From positions 62,001 through 126,000 of the forward strand of contig DATNPX010000012.1 in NCBI GenBank assembly GCA_036702975.1: a DNA stretch of 64,000 bases. The letters are read 5' to 3'. The translations under genes and the position numbers were made by a program. The notes beneath the pieces are model-generated. The model saw only the letters and a list, made by a program, of their open reading frames with translations. It made no database searches and was not told where the DNA came from. Positions 1-9,333 of the stretch are shown here, one piece after another. The DNA is from DATNPX01 sp036702975. Its GTDB lineage: Bacteria; Cyanobacteriota; Vampirovibrionia; Obscuribacterales; Obscuribacteraceae. The first letter of the stretch is position 1. Every line of letters starts with the position of its first letter.

Positions 1-1
1 G

Positions 2-226
2 GAAGACTCGCCTCAATCAATGCAGATCGCGTCGCATACAATGGAATATCAGACTCGGGTAATTACACTCGGCGACAATAAAATGACAGAATTAGATGGC
101 ATTATCAAAGACATCCCCAACAAGTTTATTTCCGTGACTGCCGGGTGTAAATCGCCATTCAATTTCGGACTGTTCAAACAGTTCACCGACTCAATCAAAT
201 CTTTCAATACAGATAGAATCAAATAG
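2..226 (+). CDS. C-terminal part of an unidentified protein, cut by the window edge
   Basis: The frame is open from the first bases of the window and stops at TAG 224-226, so this is probably the end of a longer gene that begins outside. An ATG at 20 could give a 68-residue protein, but no ribosome binding site precedes it. The visible residues (for example VITLGDNKMTELDGIIKDIP) match no family I recognise. A hairpin starts directly after the stop, as expected for a gene end. Confidence 0.5.
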   Translation, partial: EDSPQSMQIASHTMEYQTRVITLGDNKMTELDGIIKDIPNKFISVTAGCKSPFNFGLFKQFTDSIKSFNTDRIK

Positions 227-248
227 CTTGCACTACCGGCGGTGCAAG
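227..248. terminator. Hairpin between two convergent genes
   Basis: CTTGCAC (227-233) pairs with GTGCAAG (242-248) around an 8-base loop, immediately after the TAG of the leftmost gene and 48 bases below the stop of the opposing DAHP synthase gene. There is no long T run, so it may act as a weak bidirectional terminator or an mRNA end stabiliser. Confidence 0.45.
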
Positions 249-295
249 TTACAGTCGTTGCAGCGCCCTTCGCAAAAGCCGGAGCAAGCCGAAGC

Positions 296-1414
296 TTAGT
301 CGCTAAAGCTCGAGCGAATGTGTCCCATTCGGCGGACGCGAACAGCAGCTGCCAATGTGTCGAGGAGTTCGACGCTCTGTTCCCAGCCAAGGCAGCCATC
401 AGTGATGCTTTGTCCGTAAGTTAGACTCTTTCCTGGCAAAAGGTCCTGCCTTCCTCCAACAAGATTACTTTCCACCATTACACCAATAATTCGAGAGTCA
501 CCGTCTTTGAGCTGTTCTGCAATATCAGTACAGACCGCGATTTGATTTTCCGCGTTTTTATTGCTGTTTGCGTGGCTGGCGTCAATCATCAAGCGCTGTG
601 CCAGACCAGCTGCACCAATCTCCTGTGCGACAGCATTCATACTGTTTCTATCGTAATTCGGCTTTTTCCCGCCACGCAAGATCACATGGCAGTCTTCATT
701 TCCGTTAGTGGACACGATCGCCGAGATACCACCCTTGGTGACGCCGAGAAAATGATGAGGTTGGCTCGCCGCACGAATAGCATCGATAGCAATCCTAACG
801 TTACCGTCGGTTCCGTTTTTGAATCCGACCGGACAGGATAATCCAGACGCGAGCTCGCGGTGTGTTTGAGACTCTGTTGTGCGGGCGCCTATGGCTCCCC
901 AGCTCACCAGGTCGGCGATATATTGAGGGGTAATTGGATCGAGATATTCGCACCCCGCCGGAAGGGTAAGGTCGTTGATGTCCAGCAAAAGTTCACGAGC
1001 GATGCGTAGCCCCTTATTGATCTGAAAGCTTCCATCGAGCTCAGGGTCATTGATGAGGCCCTTCCAGCCCACCGTCGTCCTTGGTTTTTCAAAATATACT
1101 CGCATAACGATCTCAAGATCGTTGGCTAGCCGGTTCCTCTCCTTGGCAAGACGAGCCGCATATTCTTTAGCAGCTTTCGGATCATGTATGGAGCAAGGAC
1201 CGATTACGACAAGAAGTCGGTCGTCAGCCCCATGCAAAATTCGGTGAATCGCCTGCCGGGCGCGATAAGTGGTGGTCGACGAGATAACAGTAGCTGGGAA
1301 CTCTCGCAGTAAATGGGCTGGGGGCGCCAACTCCTTGATCTCACGAACCCGCAAATCATCGGTGTCGTGGCGCGTTAACTGAAGTTCGGAAGGGGTTTGT
1401 GGCGTTTCTTGCAT
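296..1414 (-). CDS. aroG: 3-deoxy-7-phosphoheptulonate synthase (DAHP synthase, class I AroFGH type)
   Basis: Condenses phosphoenolpyruvate with erythrose 4-phosphate, the first step of the shikimate pathway for aromatic amino acids, in the cytoplasm. At 372 residues it has the full length of the AroF/G/H family. Visible family blocks are GPCSIHD (72-78), the KPRTTVGWKGL substrate loop (110-120), GAIGARTTESQTHRELASG, GFKNGTDGN and IDASHANSNKN, covering phosphate-binding Lys/Arg and metal-binding residues. The ATG at 1414 is the first start in frame. Which feedback class (Phe, Tyr or Trp) it belongs to cannot be read by eye, so the symbol is a family label. It is a single gene pointing away from rpsU. 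Confidence 0.93.
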   Translation of the reverse strand: MQETPQTPSELQLTRHDTDDLRVREIKELAPPAHLLREFPATVISSTTTYRARQAIHRILHGADDRLLVVIGPCSIHDPKAAKEYAARLAKERNRLANDLEIVMRVYFEKPRTTVGWKGLINDPELDGSFQINKGLRIARELLLDINDLTLPAGCEYLDPITPQYIADLVSWGAIGARTTESQTHRELASGLSCPVGFKNGTDGNVRIAIDAIRAASQPHHFLGVTKGGISAIVSTNGNEDCHVILRGGKKPNYDRNSMNAVAQEIGAAGLAQRLMIDASHANSNKNAENQIAVCTDIAEQLKDGDSRIIGVMVESNLVGGRQDLLPGKSLTYGQSITDGCLGWEQSVELLDTLAAAVRVRRMGHIRSSFSD

Positions 1415-1598
1415 CGTTGTCTCGCTGGACGTTTAGTTTAGCCACTTGAAATGTATAGGGTTTTAAGCGATTAAGGCCTGGACAGTCGCCTCTAGTTTGC
1501 GGTTCTTAACCTGAATTGTTCATTGTTTCGAAGGATCTACTAAAAAAAGAGAGCAGGGGCGATAATATATGGCACAAGCACAAAAGTACTATAGGCAA

Positions 1599-1614
1599 GA
1601 TCTCGGCAGAGATC
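1599..1614 (+). promoter_or_regulatory. Small hairpin in the rpsU leader
   Basis: GATCTC (1599-1604) and GAGATC (1609-1614) form a perfect 6-bp stem with a GGCA loop, 13 bases upstream of the AGGAGG of rpsU. Its position suggests an mRNA leader element, possibly translational control of S21. This is inference only. Confidence 0.3.
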
Positions 1615-1639
1615 GGGCTTGTTTATCAGGAGGAAATCC

Positions 1640-1825
1640 TTGTCAGAGATTAGAGTTGGCGAAGGCGAAAGCATCGAAACAGCGCTGAAGCGCTTCAAAA
1701 AGAAGATTCAAAGAGAGGGTATCCTCTCGGAAATCAAGCGCCGCGAGCGTTACGAGAAGCCAAGTGTCAAGCGGAAAAGAAAATCCGAAGCGGCTCGTAA
1801 GCGTCGGGCTAAGTCGGTAAGGTAA
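1640..1825 (+). CDS. rpsU: 30S ribosomal protein S21
   Basis: Small, very basic 61-residue protein of the 30S subunit, involved in initiation on the small subunit. I start it at TTG 1640, giving MSEIRVGEGESIETALKRFK, because this matches the usual S21 N-terminus and a perfect AGGAGG (1628-1633) lies 6 bases before. A TTG at 1619 would add residues upstream of that site. The Lys/Arg-rich C-terminal half (KPSVKRKRKSEAARKRRAKS) is typical. The use of TTG may lower translation. A hairpin lies in the leader and a terminator-like element about 120 bases downstream. Confidence 0.95.
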   Translation: MSEIRVGEGESIETALKRFKKKIQREGILSEIKRRERYEKPSVKRKRKSEAARKRRAKSVR

Positions 1826-2299
1826 GAATTTTTCAATGAGATCATAGATCGGGTCTATCGATCTGGGTCTCTCCTACGACAACGAGCGGCTTGAGCGGTA
1901 ATTGCACCAGAGATGGTGCAGGCAAAAGCAAAGCCAAATCTAGAGAATCCGAGCAGCGCCTTAGCAGCTCGGTGTTTTGCTTTTTTACCAGGTCGCTTTT
2001 CAAGGAGATAATACGTGACGTGCATCATAGAAGAGCGTCCTGGCTCTTTACATTGCAAGTAGCGCCAGTAGCAGTGCTTTCTCTTCTTTCAGCAGGTACC
2101 ACCACTGCCACCTCCAAACCTCGCAAAAGATCGCTGTTGCGTGCTTCACAAACGATATCCCCGAAGGTGTAAGGTCGCTTTCGCCAAACGCTTTCGGTCT
2201 CTTGCAGCCCCTATGTTAGCCAAATGGCTGTATTGGAGAATGGCAATGGAAATAGCGTGACGTAACCGATTTATTCAAAACGAGTTGCTGTCATAGGCA
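1826..2299. other. Intergenic region after rpsU
   Basis: 474 bases without a convincing gene. It holds the terminator-like hairpin at 1949-1986. Open frames here (for example plus 1891-2172) are low in family signal and overlap that hairpin. Around 2005-2013 there is AAGGAGATAATAC before a GTG (2014) that opens only 15 codons (MTCIIEERPGSLHCK). I list it as possible but unsupported. Confidence 0.4.
1949..1986 (+). terminator. Rho-independent-type terminator downstream of rpsU
   Basis: CCGAGC (1949-1954) pairs with GCTCGG (1967-1972) and is followed by the T-rich tract TGTTTTGCTTTTTT ending at 1986. The orientation fits the end of the rpsU transcript. Confidence 0.55.
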
Positions 2300-3871
2300 T
2301 CATGACCCGGTGGTTGTTTTCTTGGAGTCAGTGCTCATCGCACCCGACGTATCGTAGACTTCGACCGGGGCAAAATATTGCAAGTCTTTTTGCACCTTGT
2401 CTGCATCGCCAACGATGGTGATGACGATATTATTCAGATCGATCATCTTTCGAGCAGCTGCACGAATATCATCGGGGGTGACAGCCATGACCTTATCTGA
2501 ATAAGTGCGCAAGTAGTCTTCGGGTAAGTCATAGAGTTTTGATTCTAGCAATCGTTGAGCAAGACCACTCTGGGTCTCTAAACCCAATTGGAAAGAACCG
2601 ATTAGATAAGACTTGGCATCTTTCAATTCCTTATCTGATACTTTGACGTTACGAATACGATCTAATTCATAGAGGAACTCTTCTAACGAAGGTGCCGTTA
2701 CCTCTGTACGCACTTCTGCTTCGGCAGTAAAGCTGCCTGGTTGGCGGCGAGCAGTCAACCCGCTATAGGCACCATATGTGTATCCCTTTTGTTCGCGAAT
2801 GTTCAGAAACAGGCGAGCTTGAGTAGCACCACCGAGAACCTCATTGGCAAGGATCATTGGAAAGTAGTTCGGGTCTGATTTGCTAATTGCAATGTTGCCG
2901 AGCCTGATATTTGATTGTACAGAACCAGGACGATTGACCAAATAAATGTGACGACCGTTCTGTTTTGGCAGCGCAGGCATGGTGGCAACCGGCATTGTTC
3001 CTTTCTTCCAACCCGCACCAAATTGCTTCTGAATGAGTTCTTTTATCTTTGCTTCTTCAAAATCACCAACGACTACGAGCACAGATTCGTTAGGCAGGTA
3101 ATGAGTTTGATGATACTGCTGCACATCTGTGCGAGTAAGCGATTTCACTGAGGCTGGGCTTGGCGCAACAATTCCGTAAGGATGCTCACCAAAAAGCATC
3201 TTGTGATAGCGCTCTTCGACAAGAAATTCTGGTTCGCTTCGCTTCATCGCCAACTCTTCGATCAGGTTAGTCTTTTTGAGTGACAACTCGTCTTCCGGGA
3301 AGGTCGGATGCAGCAGTACATCAGTAAAAAGATCAAAAAGCTTATCGCTGTATTTGGAGAGCGCAGAACCACTAAGCAACGTAAAATCAGGGTCAGTAAC
3401 GCCTTTTAGACCACCACCAATGAAATCGATCTGGTCTGCAATCTCTTTGGACTTGCGAGCTTCGGTACCTTCTGTGAGCATATCGGCAGTCATGTCTGCC
3501 AGGCCGTTTTTGTCGAGCGGATCATAACAAGACCCGGCTTTGATACCAAGCGCAATGGTTATAAAAGGAACGCGGTGGTCAGCAATGAGTTCCACCTGAA
3601 GACCATTTTCGAGCTTGAATTCGGTAACCTTAGCCATTGCGAAAGGACGTGGAGCTGGCAATGTCGGCGGCTTCTTTCGCCAGGTCTCGCCAATTGGTCC
3701 CGGGGGCAACACAATACCTTCATTTGCCACCGGCTTCGTCTCCGTCTCCTGTGCGGCAAGGACAGGCACAGATGCAGACAACGCGGTCGGCAGAAACAAA
3801 CTTGCCACCATGAGCAGGGTATTGAACTTTCTTCTCTTCGACACTTTTTTGCTTACTTTTTGAACGTTCAT
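2300..3871 (-). CDS. M16 family zinc-peptidase-like protein, non-catalytic partner
   Basis: 523 residues with an N-terminal export signal (basic KKVSKRRK then a hydrophobic stretch ending near SVPVLAA), so probably periplasmic. The two M16 halves are visible: FKLENGLQVELIADHRVPF at the start and the C-terminal inactive-domain block beginning YLVNRPGSVQSNIRLGN, with RLFLNIREQKGYTYGAYSG. The HxxEH zinc motif is replaced in the corresponding place by LADMTADMLTEGTE, so it should not bind catalytic zinc. It lies 62 bases downstream of a gene that has the motif. In M16B systems such pairs form heterodimers, one subunit catalytic and one substrate-binding; that role is inferred here. Confidence 0.88.
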   Translation of the reverse strand: MNVQKVSKKVSKRRKFNTLLMVASLFLPTALSASVPVLAAQETETKPVANEGIVLPPGPIGETWRKKPPTLPAPRPFAMAKVTEFKLENGLQVELIADHRVPFITIALGIKAGSCYDPLDKNGLADMTADMLTEGTEARKSKEIADQIDFIGGGLKGVTDPDFTLLSGSALSKYSDKLFDLFTDVLLHPTFPEDELSLKKTNLIEELAMKRSEPEFLVEERYHKMLFGEHPYGIVAPSPASVKSLTRTDVQQYHQTHYLPNESVLVVVGDFEEAKIKELIQKQFGAGWKKGTMPVATMPALPKQNGRHIYLVNRPGSVQSNIRLGNIAISKSDPNYFPMILANEVLGGATQARLFLNIREQKGYTYGAYSGLTARRQPGSFTAEAEVRTEVTAPSLEEFLYELDRIRNVKVSDKELKDAKSYLIGSFQLGLETQSGLAQRLLESKLYDLPEDYLRTYSDKVMAVTPDDIRAAARKMIDLNNIVITIVGDADKVQKDLQYFAPVEVYDTSGAMSTDSKKTTTGS

Positions 3872-3933
3872 GGTCTGTCCTTGATAAAACTGAAAAATTG
3901 CCTAGCAGCGCATTTTGGCTTCCGCCGTAAAAA

Positions 3934-5412
3934 TCAACCGTGATTGTTCGATGCAGTATGAGAATCGCTTGTTTCCTTCTTTTGTGTAGGCACCACATCA
4001 AGAACAGTAGACCCCTCTTGAGTGAATATTTTGGCTGCCACTCGCTTGATGTCTTCAGGCGTCACGCTCAGATAAGAAGCGACATCTTTGTCAATCAATG
4101 AGGGATCACCATAAAAACATCCGTATTCGGCAAGCAATTCTGCCCGGGCTAGACTTCGCTGCAATGAGAGTTCACTACCAGAAGCGAAAAGACTACGCAA
4201 AATCTGATTTTGAGCTTTGACCAACTCTTCTTGTGGGATGCTCTCCGATTTCAGCTTATCGATCTCTGACCATAGTACCTTTCTTGCTTGTTCCGCAGTA
4301 GTACCAGGCTTGTAAATGACGAATGTTTCGAAGGATGACGGGCCTCGCCGTTCCTCATAAGAGGCTTCGGCTTTCAGGGCGATCTGATCGCCTTTGACCA
4401 TACGTTGATACAGCCGCGAAGAGTCACCTGTAGACAGCAACTTCTCGATAATGCCCAGAGCATAGTAGTCGGCATCGCGTCGAGCTGGAGCCTTCCAGGA
4501 CAGCCAGAAAGCTGGCTGCTCGGCATATCGATCTTCAACCTTTATATATTTCGCCTTCGTCTGAACAGGCTCGGTTACATCAGGCTTTGGAGGAGTTGGC
4601 TGGGCGGGAATGGTGCCAAAGTATTTCTCAGCGAGCTTCTTCATTTGCTCCGGATCGACATCACCGACAATTGCCATAGTCGCGTTATTTGGAGCGTAAT
4701 ACGTCTTGAAGAACTGCTTCACATCATCGATTGAAGAGGCTTCCAAATCTTCAAAATAGCCGATAACAGGATGCGAATTGATCCAATTATCGAACAGAGT
4801 CTCCTCTAATTTGATCGCAGCAGGGACATAGGGTTGATTGTCAAAGTGAGCACGTTTCTCTTCTTTAACAGCCTGCAATTGATTTTCGAAATTTTCAGGC
4901 GTCACTTTAAGCGAACGCATACGGTCTGATTCAAGCCACAATGCCAGTTCAATTTGATTGCTCGGCAACTTCTCAAAGTAGTTCGTGAAGTCTTCATGAG
5001 TGGAGGCATTCAACAAACCACCAGCGGCTTCAACATATTTGAAGTGCTCCGTTTTGGCGACGTTCTCAGACCCTTCGAACATCATATGCTCGAATAAATG
5101 AGCAAAGCCGGAACGCTTTTTCACTTCATTGCGAGCACCAACGTCATAGACGATAGCTAACGCTGCAACCGGAACCGAATGGTCCTCTGAGATAATTACG
5201 CGCAGACCATTTGAAAGTCTGAAGTCTTTGGAGACAGGAATGAGTGGCGACTTCCAAAACTCCTTATATCCACTTGCAGTTTGCACTTGATTTTGTGCCA
5301 GACTGTTTTCCTGACTCTGCGCTTGAGCCGCCGAAATCGACAACATAGGCAAACAGAGCGAAGTAAACGCTGCGAGCCATCGACGCTTGTCTTGCATTAG
5401 TTTATTCGTCAT
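3934..5412 (-). CDS. M16 family zinc metallopeptidase, catalytic subunit
   Basis: About 492 residues, exported: a signal peptide ends near SISAAQAQ. The inverted zinc motif HLFEH (about 105-109) sits in GFAHLFEHMMFEGSENV, the canonical M16 active site, followed by the family block VVGDVDPEQMKKLAEKYFG. It likely degrades peptides or processes proteins in the periplasm together with the HxxEH-less protein encoded just downstream. Possible starts are GTG 5418, ATG 5412 and ATG 5397. All overlap or abut the end of the small membrane gene (stop at 5402), implying translational coupling. I chose 5412; none has a strong ribosome binding site. Confidence 0.9.
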   Translation of the reverse strand: MTNKLMQDKRRWLAAFTSLCLPMLSISAAQAQSQENSLAQNQVQTASGYKEFWKSPLIPVSKDFRLSNGLRVIISEDHSVPVAALAIVYDVGARNEVKKRSGFAHLFEHMMFEGSENVAKTEHFKYVEAAGGLLNASTHEDFTNYFEKLPSNQIELALWLESDRMRSLKVTPENFENQLQAVKEEKRAHFDNQPYVPAAIKLEETLFDNWINSHPVIGYFEDLEASSIDDVKQFFKTYYAPNNATMAIVGDVDPEQMKKLAEKYFGTIPAQPTPPKPDVTEPVQTKAKYIKVEDRYAEQPAFWLSWKAPARRDADYYALGIIEKLLSTGDSSRLYQRMVKGDQIALKAEASYEERRGPSSFETFVIYKPGTTAEQARKVLWSEIDKLKSESIPQEELVKAQNQILRSLFASGSELSLQRSLARAELLAEYGCFYGDPSLIDKDVASYLSVTPEDIKRVAAKIFTQEGSTVLDVVPTQKKETSDSHTASNNHG

Positions 5413-5587
5413 CTTCACCAGTACCTAACATGACTGAAGTCCAAAATATAGAGACGACCAGAGCGGCAAGAATAGCCGCCCCTACACACAATTTTTCCGG
5501 CACGGAAAATCGCCTCATCAATAAATAGACGGCGATGGCGAGAACACCACCAAGCACCGCGACCACATGATTTATAGAAAAACGCAT
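5402..5587 (-). CDS. Small inner-membrane protein, unknown
   Basis: 61 residues with two hydrophobic segments (about 7-24 and 33-54) split by RRFSVPEK, and an acidic tail GTGEDDE. It matches no family I know. Its stop codon overlaps the start of the catalytic M16 gene, so it is the first gene of a three-gene minus-strand operon and may anchor or assist the peptidase pair. The start ATG is preceded by AAGGACC close by and GGTGGAG further upstream. Confidence 0.6.
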   Translation of the reverse strand: MRFSINHVVAVLGGVLAIAVYLLMRRFSVPEKLCVGAAILAALVVSIFWTSVMLGTGEDDE

Positions 5588-5698
5588 GGTCCTTGTGCTC
5601 CACCGTGTTGTCCATCGACTGACACAACCAGTCGCTTTACGTCAACTCAAAGAGAGCGGCAGGAGCTTACTGGTGTGGATAGCAAATATAACAGATTC

Positions 5699-6499
5699 TT
5701 ATATTCGTGCGTGAGCGAGGGTATGTGCACATTGACATTCCTTACGCTCAGCCGGTATCAGCTCAACAAGTTTGATCAACATTCGTTGCAATTTGTCGAG
5801 ATTTTTAGTGAACACCTCGACGACTTCACTATGGGACACGGGCGCCACGTCAGCGTGCAGTCCCGAGTCGTAGTCGGTAATCAAAGAGACATTCACCACG
5901 CACATTTCGAGCTCTTTGGCCAGGTGTGCCTCGGGATATTGGGTCATATTGATCACTTCCCATCCCTGAGAACCGAACCATTTTGACTCTGCCTTACTAG
6001 AAAAGCGCGGTCCTTGAATGACTACAACGGTTCCGCGCTCGTGCATCTTGATACCACAGTCTTTTCCGGCTTGGAAAGCCAATGGGCGCAGCTGCGGGCA
6101 ATAAGGGTCGGCGGCGGAAACATGTGTCGATATAGGACCGTCGTAAAAAGTATCAGTGCGACCGGAGGTTCGGTCCACAAATTGATCACAAACTACAAAA
6201 TCACCGGGAGCGACATGTTTTTGCAAACTACCAGCAGCACAAGGCGAAATAATCCGGCTTACTCCAAGATGTTTCATCGCCCAGACGTTGGCACGATAGT
6301 TGATTTTGTGCGGCGGATGCTGGTGATGCCTGCCATGCCGAGGCAAAAAGGCTACCTTTTTGCCTGCCAGCTTGCCGAGAAAAACCTTGTCGCTAGGCGG
6401 TCCGTAAGGCGTTTCTACTGAAATCTCTTCGCAATCGTCAAAAAACTTGTAAAAGCCCGAACCGCCGAATATGCCGATATCCGCTGAATGTTTCTCCAC
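5699..6499 (-). CDS. mtnP: S-methyl-5'-thioadenosine phosphorylase
   Basis: 266 residues. Splits methylthioadenosine with phosphate into adenine and 5-methylthioribose 1-phosphate (polyamine by-product and methionine salvage). Family marks in order: IGIFGGSGFY near the start (phosphate loop), FLPRHGRHHQHPPHKINYRAN, the GPRFSSKAES block and NMTQYPEAHLAKELEMC, which contributes the substrate-binding Asn/Met, and ITDYDSG. MTQYPE rather than MTxxPE with a DxD pattern favours methylthioadenosine over purine nucleosides, although inosine/guanosine phosphorylases of the same family cannot be fully excluded. It is monocistronic and divergent from the S41 protease gene. Confidence 0.92.
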   Translation of the reverse strand: MEKHSADIGIFGGSGFYKFFDDCEEISVETPYGPPSDKVFLGKLAGKKVAFLPRHGRHHQHPPHKINYRANVWAMKHLGVSRIISPCAAGSLQKHVAPGDFVVCDQFVDRTSGRTDTFYDGPISTHVSAADPYCPQLRPLAFQAGKDCGIKMHERGTVVVIQGPRFSSKAESKWFGSQGWEVINMTQYPEAHLAKELEMCVVNVSLITDYDSGLHADVAPVSHSEVVEVFTKNLDKLQRMLIKLVELIPAERKECQCAHTLAHARI

Positions 6500-6731
6500 C
6501 TCTATGCTCCATCGTTTAGACAGGCGGAACTTCCAACTGACGCGCCTGTCGGGAATCGAAAAGCATAGTTTAGCACCAGCAATTTGTCCAAAACTGTCTG
6601 AAACTCTTGATTTCTGGGTAGATCACTATGGTCCATGCTGAACAGGCGAGCTTTCCAAGCACAACGAGGCGAACCTGGCAGCCTTCTAGCAGACCAAACT
6701 CTTCATCGTTCTCGTCATCAGGTCAAAACAT

Positions 6732-8078
6732 ATGCGCTGGAAACTTTTATTAACCATCCCAATGTTCTTAACAGCGTCATTCGCTGGTTCAAATAGCCTC
6801 TACGGACGGGAAGTCTCAGACCCGCCAGCCGAGAAAACCGAGTCGCATCGACCATCTATATCGCCAGACCAGCTTTACAGTCATGTATGGCGTTTGATCA
6901 AAGAAGACTTCTGTCCTGCTAACAATCTAGCCTTTAACGGGCAGGACTGGGAACGTTGGGAACATAAATATGATGGCAAGTTGCAGACGCTGGACGATGC
7001 ACATGTGGCTATTGGCACCATGCTCGCAAGTCTTGGCGACAGATACACTCGATTTCTCGACCGCGAGGCGTTCGATGACGAAAAGTCACAGATTGACGCC
7101 AAGCTTTGTGGTATCGGAGTTCAAATTGGATTGGACAAAAACCATCGCGTCATTGTTGTCTCTCCAATTGAGGGAACTCCAGCATCGAAAGCTGGGGTTC
7201 TAGCTGGTGACGAAATATCTGAAATCGACCACAAATCAACAAAAGGATTCTCAGTAGAGGACGCAGCCAAACACATTCGTGGTGAAGCCAATTCGAAAGT
7301 GACACTAACTTTGGCACGTGGCAAAGACCACGAAAAAGTGGTGATTGATGTGGTGCGTGCCGAGATCTCAATCAAGGCAGTGCAAACGGCGAAGATGCTC
7401 GATGGTGACGTCGGCTATATACGTTTGAGCAGCTTTATTTCACAGCAAGCGAATCAAGAGATGAAGGAAGCGCTGAACAAGCTTGCATCGGCTAAAGGCA
7501 TAATTTTCGATCTCCGCGATAACCCAGGCGGATTGCTAACAAATGCTATCGAAATCTCCAACATGTTCCTTGAAAAAGGAAATATCGTTTCAACCGTAGA
7601 CCGAGATGGTTACAAAACTCCTGCACTCTCAGACGGGAAACCAATCTGCCACAAACCTCTAGTTGTATTGATCAACAAGGGAAGCGCCAGCGCGTCTGAA
7701 ATCACAAGCGGCGCGCTGCACGACAATGGTCGCTGCCTTTTGGTCGGACAAACGACATTCGGCAAGGGACTGGTACAGGGCATCAACAAACTAAAGGACG
7801 GAAGCGGTGTCAACATAACCATCGCCAAATATTTGACGCCTAGTGACGTAGATATAAATAAGAAGGGGATAGGTCCCGATGTAGCGGTTACGGTGAGCGA
7901 CAAAGACTTCAAAGATGGCAAAGGTCCTTGGTGGGAAGACCCGGAAGGTCCAACCGCCAACCGCAAGCCGGAAGACTTGCGTGACATTCAGTTGAAGGCA
8001 GCCATCGGGGTCATGAAGAAGAAGCTGAACGAAGAACAGCTTCCTGTAGCACTTCGCACTCAAGCTTGCAAGAACTAA
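6732..8078 (+). CDS. S41 carboxyl-terminal processing protease (CtpA-like)
   Basis: 448 residues with an N-terminal signal peptide (MRWKLLLTIPMFLTASFAGS). An S41 N-terminal region with RYTRFLD is followed by a PDZ domain (about 125-200, VIVVSPIEGTPASKAGVLAGD) and the protease core with DLRDNPGGLL (260-269). The Ser/Lys dyad is in GSASASE (317-323) and TFGKG (Lys345). It should act in the periplasm, trimming C-termini or regulating envelope proteins. The tail after 390 is longer than in the second copy at 61.1 kb, a clear paralog sharing the N-terminal block EHKYD and the PDZ-core order. Confidence 0.92.
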   Translation: MRWKLLLTIPMFLTASFAGSNSLYGREVSDPPAEKTESHRPSISPDQLYSHVWRLIKEDFCPANNLAFNGQDWERWEHKYDGKLQTLDDAHVAIGTMLASLGDRYTRFLDREAFDDEKSQIDAKLCGIGVQIGLDKNHRVIVVSPIEGTPASKAGVLAGDEISEIDHKSTKGFSVEDAAKHIRGEANSKVTLTLARGKDHEKVVIDVVRAEISIKAVQTAKMLDGDVGYIRLSSFISQQANQEMKEALNKLASAKGIIFDLRDNPGGLLTNAIEISNMFLEKGNIVSTVDRDGYKTPALSDGKPICHKPLVVLINKGSASASEITSGALHDNGRCLLVGQTTFGKGLVQGINKLKDGSGVNITIAKYLTPSDVDINKKGIGPDVAVTVSDKDFKDGKGPWWEDPEGPTANRKPEDLRDIQLKAAIGVMKKKLNEEQLPVALRTQACKN

Positions 8079-8489
8079 CTAGCTTGGCTCACCTACAAAA
8101 CAGAGCGAAGGCATAATTCAATGCTTTCTTCAAAGCTTCCGGCTGAATAAACACCAGCTCCAACCACTGGACTGCCGTATCGTTAAAAAAAGCGAATTTT
8201 TGACAGTTGGGATTTATCGCAGACGATTGTCTGCCAGATTAAACAGCAAAAACTATGCAAGCTTGTAACGCTCCAAGTCATACTGATGTCACACGCCTCG
8301 GCTAATATCCGTTTCATCAAAAAGCGAACGCCTACTCGCTGACAATACGGTTGGGTAGGTATTCTTCGCACCCTGCCACCGAACATTTTGACAATTTCAA
8401 CCACTAAGTTTGGTGCGCCGAGAAACCAATTTCCAAGACAGTTGTCACGCCAAGAAACGTCACGAGAGAGCCAGAGGATCAGAACACAT
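8079..8489. other. Intergenic region between the S41 protease and an unknown gene
   Basis: 411 bases with no supported gene. GCAGAC (8219-8224) and GTCTGC (8229-8234) form a short hairpin, with TTGACA at 8200-8205 just before it. This may be part of the promoter of the next gene. A minus-strand open frame (8183-8755) is antisense to that gene and has no family signal. Confidence 0.4.
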
Positions 8490-9224
8490 ATGCCAAATAT
8501 CGTACAAGGCGTTGAAGTCGTTAAAGCTATCGAAACTGCCGTGGAACAACCAGCAGTCAGTAGGTTGGCCCTAGAAGCTATAGGTGAACTAAGCACCGCT
8601 CCGATTTCTAAGCCAGTGATGGAACTAGCTAAACGTAGCGCGGCGGCGAGAGACATTTTGGCGGATCTCGAAAGAGGTGCAGGCGCGCAGGATGTGCACC
8701 CATTGCTCAAATTCGACCCCTTACAAGTTTTGAAAGAGAATGGGGTGACCGGCAAAGGTGTCGTCGGTCTGCATAAGGCTGTTGGTGGTGACTATAACAG
8801 TATGGTCAAAGTTTTACAGGCAAGAGAACTCGGCATTATAAGTTCGGAGGAGCTGCAAGCGACGGCGAAGCAACAGTCTGGTGCTTTGGACCTTCCAGGA
8901 ATATCGAAGAGAATCGGATTAATAGGACAGCGATCCGACCGGAGAGCCGCCTATGTCGTGGATCAATTGAAACAGCATCCCGGAGCACAGCTTGCTTTGG
9001 CTGCCTCGGATAGTGAACACTTCAGCAGGCTTATGGACGCAGCTGACAGAGTCAACGGAGTCGTCGTGAATAACACAGGCCATCTTAATGGCGAGTTGGG
9101 AGCTGTGATGTCGAGAGATGAAGAGCCGGAAACCAGGTTAGCCAGGGCCGTGAGCTTGTTTAGATCGCCGTCGCGCCCAGGAGAATCTACCTACCAAAGG
9201 ATGCACCGAATGTTCGGAAGTTAG
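8490..9224 (+). CDS. Unknown lineage-type protein
   Basis: 244 residues from ATG 8490; the open frame extends upstream only through a TTG at 8388 with unconvincing residues. No signal peptide or membrane segment. The sequence is Ala/Leu/Val-rich and likely helical (LALEAIGELSTAP, ELAKRSAAARDILADLERG), with a middle part reading KAVGGDYNSMVKVLQARELG. AGAGGA lies upstream of the start. I recognise no domain. Confidence 0.6.
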   Translation: MPNIVQGVEVVKAIETAVEQPAVSRLALEAIGELSTAPISKPVMELAKRSAAARDILADLERGAGAQDVHPLLKFDPLQVLKENGVTGKGVVGLHKAVGGDYNSMVKVLQARELGIISSEELQATAKQQSGALDLPGISKRIGLIGQRSDRRAAYVVDQLKQHPGAQLALAASDSEHFSRLMDAADRVNGVVVNNTGHLNGELGAVMSRDEEPETRLARAVSLFRSPSRPGESTYQRMHRMFGS

Positions 9225-9333
9225 AACATACATCAGACAACTGCCGGCCGAGTTCAAGGTATTCTACTATTGATTATTGATGCCGATTATTGATGCCGAT
9301 TGCTTTTTGTCTGTCTGACCTAAAGGGAGCACT

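Noticed and set aside
1891..2172. Plus-strand frame of 93 codons after rpsU
   Set aside because: Runs through the terminator-like hairpin at 1949-1986 and has unremarkable composition.
3575..3943. Plus-strand frame opposite the M16 gene
   Set aside because: Shadow of the signal-peptide region of the M16 protein; no family signal.
8183..8755. Minus-strand frame of 190 codons
   Set aside because: Mostly antisense to the gene at 8490. No domain, and it covers a hairpin and a likely promoter.
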